15,238 nucleotides of DNA. Source: Lachnospiraceae bacterium UBA3711. GTDB lineage: Bacteria > Bacillota > Clostridia > Lachnospirales > Lachnospiraceae. The notes beneath the pieces are model-generated. The model was not told where the DNA came from and did not search any database. It saw only the letters and a list, made by a program, of their open reading frames with translations. This document shows, piece by piece, positions 1-6,975 of this stretch. Position 1 is the stretch's first letter. Each line of letters starts with the position of its first letter. The stretch is from the NCBI GenBank assembly GCA_002371345.1, contig DFHY01000108.1, forward strand, positions 65,227-80,464. The letters run 5' to 3'. The translations under genes and the position numbers were made by a program.

Positions 1-81
1 CACGGGCTCGATGGTTTGTGTCCATCGTATACCACAGCTTATCCCACGGGCTCGATGGTTTGTGTACATCGCAAACCACAG
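1..81. repeat. Tandem 44-bp repeat, two copies
   Basis: Positions 1-37 and 45-81 are near-identical copies (period 44 bp), each starting CACGGGCTCGATGGTTTGTG and ending CCACAG. They differ at about four positions. Each copy holds a small inverted repeat, CGATGG/CCATCG at 9-27 in the first. The second copy can also fold TGGTTTG (56-62) with CAAACCA (72-78). A third, weaker relative of the AAACCAT core lies near 203-225. The array may continue beyond the window edge. No coding function is apparent, and 44 is not a multiple of three. This is non-coding repeat sequence downstream of the lacZ operon. Confidence 0.7.
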
Positions 82-95
82 CCCACTTCGCCGGG

Positions 96-181
96 CTTAC
101 TGCTAACTACGACATAGGCATCCGGGGTATTCATCGAACGATTACTTCATACCCCGGATGCCTTGTCTTCGTAAGCAGTAG
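96..181. repeat. Large nested hairpin
   Basis: Positions 117-130 (GGCATCCGGGGTAT) are perfectly complementary to 149-162, a 14-bp stem. The enclosed loop has its own short stem, ATCG (133-136) with CGAT (139-142). Outside the main stem, TACTGC (98-103) can pair with GCAGTA (175-180), giving a long interrupted stem-loop of about 85 nt. It has no T-run on either side, so it does not look like an ordinary terminator. It is part of the 1-345 non-coding array. Confidence 0.75.
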
Positions 182-269
182 ATCCCGTCTCGTTCCTGCT
201 GAATGGTTTGCTTATGTACACAATTCCATCTTCGCCCAACGGCATATATCTTCGCGCCACTTGCGATTT

Positions 270-345
270 CCTATGCCGGCCTCACACCTGCTTTGTTCAG
301 TGCCGGCATAGGTATTCTCAAGAACCTTGATTTCCTATGCCGGCA
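270..345 (-). terminator. Hairpin trio after lacZ, possible terminator
   Basis: Three copies of GCCGGCATAGG lie here in alternating orientation: 270-280, 302-312 and 334-345. The middle copy can pair with either neighbour. The 301-312/334-345 stem is 12 bp, and its loop holds a second stem, TCAAG (318-322) with CTTGA (326-330). The stem begins about 21 nt after the lacZ stop, so it probably terminates transcription or protects the mRNA 3' end. There is no U-run, so intrinsic termination is uncertain. On the minus strand the two outer copies are direct repeats that both continue AAATC. Confidence 0.5.
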
Positions 346-366
346 CCTGACTTGATCACTTTGATT

Positions 367-3300
367 TTATATACCTTTGAAGTCTACAGCGAATACCAGG
401 CGTCTGTCATTCGGGATCATGTACTCCGGATGCGGTCTCGCGCCCCAGCTGTCGTCTCCCGCGACGCCCATCTGCTTCAGGCTGCAGCGGATATATGTTC
501 TGTGAACCGGCGGCAGTTCGTAGGCGTGCTGTGCATTCTCCAGCTGATCAGGGCTGTATGGTATCGCTGAGAATTCCATCGTGCCCGGTATAGATGCCTC
601 TCTGTCGCCGCTGTCCGGGAAGCCAGCAGCGCTGAGCATGACGCCATGCCCGCTTGTGTCGGTTATCTTCGCCCAACGTACTCCGGTGCGGTTTCCTGTT
701 TCCTGCGGAACAAGATACCTCTCAACCATGTCAGCGGCGTCTCTGGTGTACACGCCGAGTTTGACGCTTTGCCGTCTGTCGCAGTGGTTCTCTTCCGGTC
801 CGTTTCCGTAATAGGTGACGTGGCTGTAGTCCGCGTTCAGTGCGAACATCCAGCCGAATTCCGGCATCGGAGGCAACTCACAGACCGGGTCGTAATCCAG
901 TATGCAGCGAACTGTTCCGTCCGCAAATACTCTATATGTCGTCAGACAGGTTACGCAGCCAAGGCTGGGCTCTCCTGTGGATGCGGACTGTCCGGCTGAT
1001 GATGCTGCGGACTGTCCTTCGATTGATGCCGTTGCGGACTGTCCTGCGGAAGATAGTTCTCTCAGCCTGTTAATATCGGTTAGGCTGATGCCTGACAGTA
1101 CCGGCAGGTATTTCTTCCAGATGATCTCAACGTAGTCCTCTGTGCGTGATATCTTCGGATATGTTCCGTCCTCGTCCGGCGAGGCGTCGAAGATTCCCTT
1201 CTGCGGATCGCTGAATTCCTGATACGCGCTTGCAATCTTCCAGATTCCCAGGCGTGCGGCCATGCGGTTTCCGGCGTCGTTGCTTACCGGTGCTCTCCAG
1301 AAGTTCGGACGCGGGATCTGGTCTATCAGTTCCCTGCCTCCGAAGCGGTAGGATACCATTCCGCCTTTCATCGCCGAGAACAGAACCTCAAAGTGCTCTC
1401 CTCTCACTCCGAGATTCATCTTGCCTGCCACTACCTCGAGTCCGTCCGCACCGCTCTTTGTCTTGTCCGCGCTCAGTACGTGCGCGCCGGCTCTCGCGGC
1501 CTCTGTCTCATATGTGGCCGGAAGCTGTTCAAGGCTGTCCGGAAGCGGTTTCCCAACTGTTATTACGCTCTGGCCGAAGGCGACTTCGTATCCCTTCTCA
1601 GCCCACAGGGTGTCATGCTTCAGATGGAAGGATACGGTCACCGCATACTCTCCATCCCCTGTAATTACAGTTTTCTCTGTCTCTGTTTGTCCGCAGCCGG
1701 CTGAAACGGGCTTTTCTACGGCCGCGGCGTCTGTCCCGCCGGTTTTGCCCAAGCAGCCGGATATCGAGAGCGGCAGGTCATATGTTTTCTCACTGAGCGG
1801 CGCGACGTCCGTGTCAAGCGAAGCAAGGAATACCCTCTTCCCTTCCTTCTCCACCGTGACCAGGCAGTCATAGGCGTCTGTCGATACAAACAGGTTCTTG
1901 TTCGTAATCTTCACCCGGTCTTTGGAAACCTCAGCCTTAATCGTGCGGTAGTTGTATTTTATCTCCTGGATCTTTCCGTACGGCCTGCGTGCGGCGTCTA
2001 TGATTCCGTTTCCGGAGAAGTCATAATCTGTCGGGCGCTCTCCGCAGTCTCCGCCGTAGGCAAGGTATTCCTCTCCATAGCGGTTCTTTCTTCTCACAGC
2101 CTGGTCCACGAAGTCCCAGATGAATCCGCCCTGATATCTCGGATTTCTCTCACTCAGCTCGATATAACGGTGCATACCGCCGTTTGAATTGCCCATGGAA
2201 TGAGTGTATTCGCACAGGATAAACGGCTTGTCCGGATTCTCCGCAAGGAAATGCTCTACATCCGCCGCGCTGGTGTACATCTGAGATTCCATATCGGAGG
2301 TTTCGTTATAACGTCTGTCATGCATGACGCCCTCATAGTGAACGAGGCGGGTACTGTCAAGCCTGCGGAATTCCTGCGACATCTGGTAGATGACCGACCC
2401 TCCGAAGCTTTCATTTCCGCATGACCAGATCAGTACCGCAGGATGGTTCTTGTCCCTCTCGAACTGTGAGCGGACGCGGTCAAGCATCATCGGGAGATAT
2501 TCCTGATGATCATTTGGCAGCTTCTCTTCCTCACGGCACGCCGGGAAGCACCAGCTGCCGTGTGTCTCCATGTTCGTCTCCGCGATCATGTACAGGCCAT
2601 AGATATCCGCGAGGCGGTATATGATAGACGCGTTCGGATAATGGCAGGTCCTGACCGCATTGATGTTATGTCTCTTCATGATCTTGATGTCATGAACGAC
2701 ATCCTCCCTGCGCGGGGACCGGCCTGTATCGCAGGAAAACTCATGACGGTTGACACCGTTGAACACTATTCTCCTGCCGTTCAGCTTCATGATGCCGTCC
2801 TGCATCTCAAAATGCCTGAAGCCCGCGTACTCACTGGCTGTCTCAATGACCTGTCCGTCCTTTGCAGCAAGGGAAAGCCTCAGCTCATACAGGTAAGGAA
2901 CCTCGGCGCTCCATGCGGACACATCAGGAACCTGAGCGCGGATCTTTCCGACGGCGGCGGCAGTCTCACCGCTCAGCACCGGATCATTTTTCGGAAATGA
3001 CATATCTCCGCACGCATCCGGTCCCGCGCACCCTAAGTCACGCAGCTCCCATACAAGCTTCGCCCCTTCCGTATCACCGGATATCCTGACATTCACATCC
3101 AGAACGCCGCAGGTGAATGACTCATCCAGATCGGCAATGACGTGAACATCCTCAATGTGAACCGATGGGACCGGGTACAGCTCCACATCACGGAAAATAC
3201 CGCTCAGGCGGTACATGTCCTGGTCCTCCAGCCATGAGCCGTTGGTGAACTTGAAGTCAAGAACAGCGAGACGGTTCACGCCGGCCTGAAGATAATCGGT

Positions 3301-3795
3301 CAGATCAAACTCCGAAGGAGTAAATGAATCCTCACTGTAGCCGACGTAACTGCCGTTCAGCCACAGGGCGAATCCCGACTCCACCCCATGAAAGCGTATG
3401 CGCACCTTCTGCCCGCTCCACGCGTCAGGAACCTCAAAGAATGTCACATACTGTGCGGTCGGATTGAATATCTTCGGCGCCTCTCCGAGCTCAAGATTCT
3501 CTCTGCCGTCCCAGGGATACTGTGAATTGACGTAAGCCGGGGCATCATAACCCTGCATCTGGATGTTTGACGGAACCTGAATCTCCTTCCATCCACTCAC
3601 ATCCATATCCGGCTTCTCGAAGCCTTCTATCGCCGAGGATGGATTCTCGGCATAGTGGAACTTCCACATACCGTTAAGTGACATCGCCGCGGGTCTGCCG
3701 TCTGCGCCGCGGATCACTGTGTCTGATCGCGCCTTGAGCACATTGTCCTTGAATACGACAGGGTCATCAATCATTCTAAGTTCAAAATTCTGCAT
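367..3795 (-). CDS. lacZ: Beta-galactosidase, LacZ-type, glycoside hydrolase family 2
   Basis: This enzyme cleaves terminal beta-D-galactosyl bonds in the cytoplasm; there is no signal peptide. The order is the classic five-domain LacZ layout: N-terminal jelly roll (VPSNIQMQGYDAPAYVN), Ig-like domain, TIM barrel, a second Ig-like domain and the Bgal_small_N domain (RPNFWRAP, YYGNGPEENHCDR, PQETGNR). The acid/base Glu is in GNESFGG (residue 462) and the nucleophile in CEYTHSMGN (residue 529). NRHE and HYPN motifs are also present. At 1142 residues it is about 100 longer than typical LacZ; the excess includes Ser/Ala/Gly/Gln-rich loops in the C-terminal half. I chose the ATG at 3795 because GGAG lies 5 nt upstream and homology begins nearby. 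A TTG at 3852 is in frame but has no ribosome binding site. The gene starts 49 nt after the zinc-ribbon gene and closes the operon. The real substrate may be a beta-galactoside oligosaccharide rather than lactose. Confidence 0.96.
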   Translation of the reverse strand: MQNFELRMIDDPVVFKDNVLKARSDTVIRGADGRPAAMSLNGMWKFHYAENPSSAIEGFEKPDMDVSGWKEIQVPSNIQMQGYDAPAYVNSQYPWDGRENLELGEAPKIFNPTAQYVTFFEVPDAWSGQKVRIRFHGVESGFALWLNGSYVGYSEDSFTPSEFDLTDYLQAGVNRLAVLDFKFTNGSWLEDQDMYRLSGIFRDVELYPVPSVHIEDVHVIADLDESFTCGVLDVNVRISGDTEGAKLVWELRDLGCAGPDACGDMSFPKNDPVLSGETAAAVGKIRAQVPDVSAWSAEVPYLYELRLSLAAKDGQVIETASEYAGFRHFEMQDGIMKLNGRRIVFNGVNRHEFSCDTGRSPRREDVVHDIKIMKRHNINAVRTCHYPNASIIYRLADIYGLYMIAETNMETHGSWCFPACREEEKLPNDHQEYLPMMLDRVRSQFERDKNHPAVLIWSCGNESFGGSVIYQMSQEFRRLDSTRLVHYEGVMHDRRYNETSDMESQMYTSAADVEHFLAENPDKPFILCEYTHSMGNSNGGMHRYIELSERNPRYQGGFIWDFVDQAVRRKNRYGEEYLAYGGDCGERPTDYDFSGNGIIDAARRPYGKIQEIKYNYRTIKAEVSKDRVKITNKNLFVSTDAYDCLVTVEKEGKRVFLASLDTDVAPLSEKTYDLPLSISGCLGKTGGTDAAAVEKPVSAGCGQTETEKTVITGDGEYAVTVSFHLKHDTLWAEKGYEVAFGQSVITVGKPLPDSLEQLPATYETEAARAGAHVLSADKTKSGADGLEVVAGKMNLGVRGEHFEVLFSAMKGGMVSYRFGGRELIDQIPRPNFWRAPVSNDAGNRMAARLGIWKIASAYQEFSDPQKGIFDASPDEDGTYPKISRTEDYVEIIWKKYLPVLSGISLTDINRLRELSSAGQSATASIEGQSAASSAGQSASTGEPSLGCVTCLTTYRVFADGTVRCILDYDPVCELPPMPEFGWMFALNADYSHVTYYGNGPEENHCDRRQSVKLGVYTRDAADMVERYLVPQETGNRTGVRWAKITDTSGHGVMLSAAGFPDSGDREASIPGTMEFSAIPYSPDQLENAQHAYELPPVHRTYIRCSLKQMGVAGDDSWGARPHPEYMIPNDRRLVFAVDFKGI
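983..1044 (-). repeat. In-frame GQSA micro-repeat inside lacZ
   Basis: GCGGACTGTCC occurs three times, at 983-993, 1007-1017 and 1034-1044. The spacings are 24 and 27 bp, both multiples of three. On the coding strand each copy encodes Gly-Gln-Ser-Ala, giving a low-complexity Ser/Ala/Gln/Gly loop inside the C-terminal beta-sandwich domain. It looks like local in-frame duplication that extends a surface loop without breaking the frame. Confidence 0.8.
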
Positions 3796-3844
3796 GAATC
3801 TCCAATCCGCTGCCGCCGGGGCAGCTGTACTTATTAAAGCCGTT

Positions 3845-4057
3845 TTAATCAAAAGAAGTGAAGCGCTTCATCATGGCCCCGTAGCGGAACCGGGCCATCT
3901 CATTTTTCTCAAGCACATCCTTCTCACTGCCGTGGTACTGGCAGCGAATGCAATAATACTCTTCCTTCTCTGCATCATAGAACATATCGATATCCAGATC
4001 CCTCATAAAGCAGGACGGACACCTGTAATTCAATCTGCCTTTGCCAGCCTGAGCCAT
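3845..4057 (-). CDS. Small zinc-ribbon protein, function unknown
   Basis: This 70-residue protein carries two Cys pairs, C13-P-S-C16 and C36-I-R-C39, spaced as in a zinc ribbon, followed by a charged helical tail. The ATG at 4057 has a strong GGAGG about 8 nt upstream, and the gene overlaps the end of the 634-residue protein by 28 nt, so translation is probably coupled. It has no signal peptide or membrane segment. I do not recognise a named family. Its fixed position between two enzymes suggests an accessory or stabilising partner of the upstream protein, but a nucleic-acid-binding role cannot be excluded. Translation signals make it a real gene rather than a shadow ORF. Confidence 0.8.
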   Translation of the reverse strand: MAQAGKGRLNYRCPSCFMRDLDIDMFYDAEKEEYYCIRCQYHGSEKDVLEKNEMARFRYGAMMKRFTSFD

Positions 4058-5934
4058 GTCACAGCCTCCTCTCCATCACCGAGCTCCATATTGTATCCAA
4101 GCGTGAACATCGGGGAAAATGCATATCCCTCCTCTATGTATCCGCAGGAATCATTCCTGCTGCATTCCATCGAGATATCCGTCTGAATCTGCGGTATCCT
4201 CGCCCAGACTCTCGCGGCTTTGTTCATGCTGTCGCTTCTGTCCTTATACTGGTACTCAAGCAACTTCTGGCTCCGCGCGCCGGTTTCGTCAGCCGGCGAG
4301 TCAATTCCGAGAGTCACTCCTGTCATATCCTGGGTATACTCCGTAGTTCCGTAGCAGGCCGTAATGTATTCTTTCAGAGAGACCTTCGCGCTTCTGTCGC
4401 TGAAGTCATAGACTCTGCGCTTCATAGCGATGGAAGAATCTCCCTCCCTGAACACAATCGTGGTCTGAACCTTGAACTTCAGGTCTCCGAGTTCAAGCTC
4501 CACCGGATCCAGCACAAGATCCCTTTCCTTCGACTTCTTATAGCCGCTGCCGCTGCACAGAAGATCCTCATTCTCTATATCCTTTTCCTCAAGGTGCGCA
4601 TGCGTCCTGCACTGGCACAGGTTCGCTTCCTGTCCTTCATATGAGAAGACAGCGCTTCTCACTGTCCCGGCGCCGGCATAGTGCGTAAAGTACCCTGCCC
4701 TGTATTTCTCCTGAATAAGGAACGGGTATGAGACGTCCACAGGGTTGCCTGTTCCGACCCCAACCGGGATGCGCTGTTTGGCGGAATAGTTCCGAAGATC
4801 AACCAGCGCGCCGCCCTGATCCATATTGATGCAGGCTCGCATATTCGCGTCGCAGTACCAGAACAGCTGCTTGTCGGAGCCGTACAGTATATCCCTCCAC
4901 GGCGCGCACTCAGGCTCATTGTAGCTCTTCTTGCCGCGGTAATAGTCGGCGAATTCGGACATGGTCATGTCCTTGAGCTCACCCTTTTTCTTCAGCTCTC
5001 CGTAATATCCGAGACCGTCCTCATATGACTTCTTCAGCAGCTCATACGGAGCCTCCCAGCGTCCCATTTTATTCAGCCATCCGGGGCCGACGAACATCAT
5101 GTTGTAGGCATATCCGTCATTGTACTTCGCCAGGCTTCTGTACTGGTCCACAAGATTGTAATAATACGGAAATTCCCATGTTCCGGTGTCATATATCATT
5201 CCGCGCAGAACATTCTGCGGGTGAGTTCCGAAGTTTGAACCATTTCCGTCATAGCAGGCAAGAAGGTCGCGCGACAGATGAGGTATGGCCACTATCCCGC
5301 TGTCCTCCTCAGGGCAGGATGCCGGCGCGTGGGTATTCTGCCTGGACGGTATCCATGGCGCCCACGGGCCGCCGTCCATAAAGGTGTACCATGAGTTGTT
5401 GCAGGTGTGATACGCTTTCGGCCCCTCCTCCCAGCATGTCGCCACAGCGCATTTCACGGAAGGATAAGCTGTCTTGATATAATTGATAAGGTCAGCGTCG
5501 AGGTAATAGCTGCTGGTCGACTCAGGCCAGAAGCCGAACTTCTCGTAGAACATACCGAACACATCATCAACGATTGCCTTCTTGTCCTCCATCGAGAACA
5601 TCCATATGCAGAACTCGCGTGTGTGGTATTTCTCTCGGAACTGCGGGCAGGGAAGTCCCAGCAGGGACAGGCCTATCTCATCACCCCACTTTTTGTGATC
5701 CTCCTTCGCCAGAGCGACAGCTTCATCGGAAAACATAGACGCGTATGTCATCTGTATCGTCGTCCGAAGTCCGTTCTTGTGTGCCGTCTCCTGCTGAAAC
5801 CGGAATATATCAAGCGATTCGTCGCGGAGATCCGCTCTCCCGATATTCTCCTTCTTACCGCTGCCGGTCACCTTCTCGGCGTACTCCGGAGCAAGCTCCG
5901 GTCGGTGGATGATATTGACTATGAAGTCACTCAT
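4030..5934 (-). CDS. Putative carbohydrate-active protein, deacetylase/GH57-like barrel plus beta-sandwich
   Basis: This 634-residue cytoplasmic protein (no signal peptide) is not one I can name. The N-terminal ~300 residues have the rhythm of the glycoside hydrolase/deacetylase beta/alpha barrel. GDEIGLSL (84-91) sits where NodB-like proteins have their HEIG motif, WPESTSSYYLD (136-146) where they have their substrate-loop motif, and CWEEGPKAYH (167-176) follows. It is rich in Trp, Tyr and acidic residues, as in sugar-binding clefts. From about 355 onward it looks like an all-beta sandwich. A barrel followed by a sandwich is the arrangement of GH57 and GH38 enzymes. The ATG at 5934 is the start because AGGAGG lies 7 nt upstream; an in-frame ATG at 5952 precedes that site. 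First gene of the operon with the zinc-ribbon gene and lacZ, and next to sugar-uptake genes. Gene reality is near certain; the enzyme class is inference. Confidence 0.72.
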   Translation of the reverse strand: MSDFIVNIIHRPELAPEYAEKVTGSGKKENIGRADLRDESLDIFRFQQETAHKNGLRTTIQMTYASMFSDEAVALAKEDHKKWGDEIGLSLLGLPCPQFREKYHTREFCIWMFSMEDKKAIVDDVFGMFYEKFGFWPESTSSYYLDADLINYIKTAYPSVKCAVATCWEEGPKAYHTCNNSWYTFMDGGPWAPWIPSRQNTHAPASCPEEDSGIVAIPHLSRDLLACYDGNGSNFGTHPQNVLRGMIYDTGTWEFPYYYNLVDQYRSLAKYNDGYAYNMMFVGPGWLNKMGRWEAPYELLKKSYEDGLGYYGELKKKGELKDMTMSEFADYYRGKKSYNEPECAPWRDILYGSDKQLFWYCDANMRACINMDQGGALVDLRNYSAKQRIPVGVGTGNPVDVSYPFLIQEKYRAGYFTHYAGAGTVRSAVFSYEGQEANLCQCRTHAHLEEKDIENEDLLCSGSGYKKSKERDLVLDPVELELGDLKFKVQTTIVFREGDSSIAMKRRVYDFSDRSAKVSLKEYITACYGTTEYTQDMTGVTLGIDSPADETGARSQKLLEYQYKDRSDSMNKAARVWARIPQIQTDISMECSRNDSCGYIEEGYAFSPMFTLGYNMELGDGEEAVTWLRLAKAD

Positions 5935-5941
5935 ATCTGTT

Positions 5942-5980
5942 CCTCCTGTCATATTTGATTACAGTGTCAACTTTTGACAC
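5942..5980 (-). promoter_or_regulatory. Candidate promoter with 17-bp palindromic operator
   Basis: Positions 5964-5980 form a perfect inverted repeat, GTGTCAA-CTT-TTGACAC. On the minus strand it lies immediately upstream of TGTAAT (5958-5963), a plausible -10 box, so the palindrome would fill the promoter spacer. The -35 match is poor. The AGGAGG of the next gene is at 5942-5947, so the leader would be very short. The geometry suits a dimeric repressor or activator. The palindrome is certain; the promoter is tentative. Confidence 0.5.
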
Positions 5981-5996
5981 CTTAACCATATTTGCA

Positions 5997-6044
5997 TAAG
6001 AAATGTGCGGGAATCCGCTGAACGAAGCACATATCCCCGCACAT
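5997..6044 (-). terminator. Terminator of the sugar ABC operon
   Basis: ATGTGCGGG (6003-6011) is complementary to CCCGCACAT (6036-6044), a 9-bp stem with a 24-nt loop. On the minus strand it is followed by TTTCTT. It lies between the second permease and the hydrolytic operon, where an intrinsic terminator is expected. The T-run is short, so some read-through is likely. Confidence 0.6.
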
Positions 6045-6082
6045 CAAAGCATTGCCCGTCTGGACTGAATGTATGTATTATT

Positions 6083-6138
6083 GTAACTATTCAGCCCCCA
6101 TTGCTCAGAACACTTCGTGTTCTTCGCTGAAGAGTTAC
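6083..6138. repeat. Nested inverted repeat after the second permease
   Basis: GTAACTATTCAGC (6083-6095) matches the complement of 6126-6138 at 12 of 13 positions. The loop contains a second perfect stem, AGAACAC (6107-6113) with GTGTTCT (6117-6123). The structure begins 4 nt after the permease stop. It resembles a short dispersed palindromic (REP-like) element or an mRNA 3'-end stabiliser. It has no T-run. Confidence 0.65.
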
Positions 6139-6141
6139 ATA

Positions 6142-6975
6142 TTATTTTACAGATCCCGTAATACCTTCCGCGAACTGCTTCTGCAGTACGAAGAAGACAA
6201 CCATCGTCGGAATCGAGCAGAACAGAACGCCCATCATAAGCATACCGTAATCGATCGTGTATCCGCTGGCCAGGTTCGCGATCAGCATAGGCATGGTCTG
6301 CGCGCGGTTATCTGTTATGACAACCTTCGGCCACAGGTACGCGTTCCAGGCATTCATGAATGTGATAACAGCCGCTGCCGCGTAGGTCGAGCGCATGATC
6401 GGCATATACTGCTTGAAGAAGATACCCACCTCTGTCTGCCCGTCGATCCTGGCGGCTTCCATGATCGCGGGCGGGAAGTTCCGGCTGTTGTTTCGGAACA
6501 TCATTATCATAAACGGGGTCGCGACCTGCGGAAGTATGAAGCCCCACACAGAGTTCAGAAGACCCATCTTTGATATCATCGTGAACAGAGGAATCATAGT
6601 CGCGACGCCTGGGATCATCATCGCCAGAAGCAGGAAGGCGAACAGTCTGTCCTTGGCCTTATCCGCGTACAGCTCGAAGCCGAAGCCTGCCAGAGAGCAG
6701 ATAAACAGGCACAGGAGCGTCTGGGCTATCGAATAGAGGAAAGAGTTCCCCATGGACTTCCACAGAGGCTGCGCGGCAAGCAGATTCTTGAAGTTCTCTA
6801 CCGCGTATGTACCGAACCAGACCTTGCCTCTGGCCACATCCACTGTCGTGTTTGTAGCTGCCGTAATCATCCAGAACAGCGGGAATACGCTGATAAATGA
6901 CCAGATAATCAGAAAGATGTAGCTCGGGATGAGCCTTCTCTGAACCATTGAACGATTCTTTTTCTTCTTAGTCAC
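6142..6975 (-). CDS. Sugar ABC transporter permease, CUT1 family, MalG-like
   Basis: This is one of two inner-membrane subunits of a sugar importer. The 277 residues match the MalG/LacG size class and show about six hydrophobic segments. The cytoplasmic EAA loop (EAARIDG, from about residue 173) contacts the ATPase. A GTG at 6975 fits best, with AGGTG about 6 nt upstream; the GTG at 6984 has no good ribosome binding site. With that start the gene overlaps the partner permease by 8 nt, a sign of translational coupling. Substrate cannot be read from the permease, but the adjacent beta-galactosidase suggests a galactose-containing oligosaccharide. No ATP-binding gene is nearby, so a shared ATPase (MsiK/UgpC type) is likely encoded elsewhere. 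Confidence 0.93.
   Translation of the reverse strand: MTKKKKNRSMVQRRLIPSYIFLIIWSFISVFPLFWMITAATNTTVDVARGKVWFGTYAVENFKNLLAAQPLWKSMGNSFLYSIAQTLLCLFICSLAGFGFELYADKAKDRLFAFLLLAMMIPGVATMIPLFTMISKMGLLNSVWGFILPQVATPFMIMMFRNNSRNFPPAIMEAARIDGQTEVGIFFKQYMPIMRSTYAAAAVITFMNAWNAYLWPKVVITDNRAQTMPMLIANLASGYTIDYGMLMMGVLFCSIPTMVVFFVLQKQFAEGITGSVK

Noticed and set aside
1..81. CRISPR array
   Set aside because: Only two repeats with a 7-nt gap between the similar segments; there is no unique spacer of normal length and no cas gene.
18..311. Plus-strand ORF of 97 codons in the repeat region
   Set aside because: It runs through hairpins and tandem repeats, has no ribosome binding site and shows no protein-like pattern.
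3796..3852. N-terminal extension of LacZ from a TTG at 3852
   Set aside because: No ribosome binding site precedes the TTG, and the extension overlaps the zinc-ribbon gene end. The ATG at 3795 has GGAG at proper spacing and fits the usual LacZ N-terminus.
3858..3869. TGAAGCGCTTCA palindrome resembling a LacI-family operator or cre site
   Set aside because: It is inside the zinc-ribbon coding sequence, is two bases shorter than a cre consensus, and could arise from Lys-Arg-Phe codons by chance.
5935..5952. Start of the 634-residue protein at the ATG at 5952
   Set aside because: The AGGAGG lies downstream of this ATG and 7 nt before the ATG at 5934, so the latter is the start.
5407..5958. Plus-strand ORF of 183 codons opposite the putative carbohydrate-active gene
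   Set aside because: It is antisense to a gene with a strong ribosome binding site and operon context, and it has no domain of its own.
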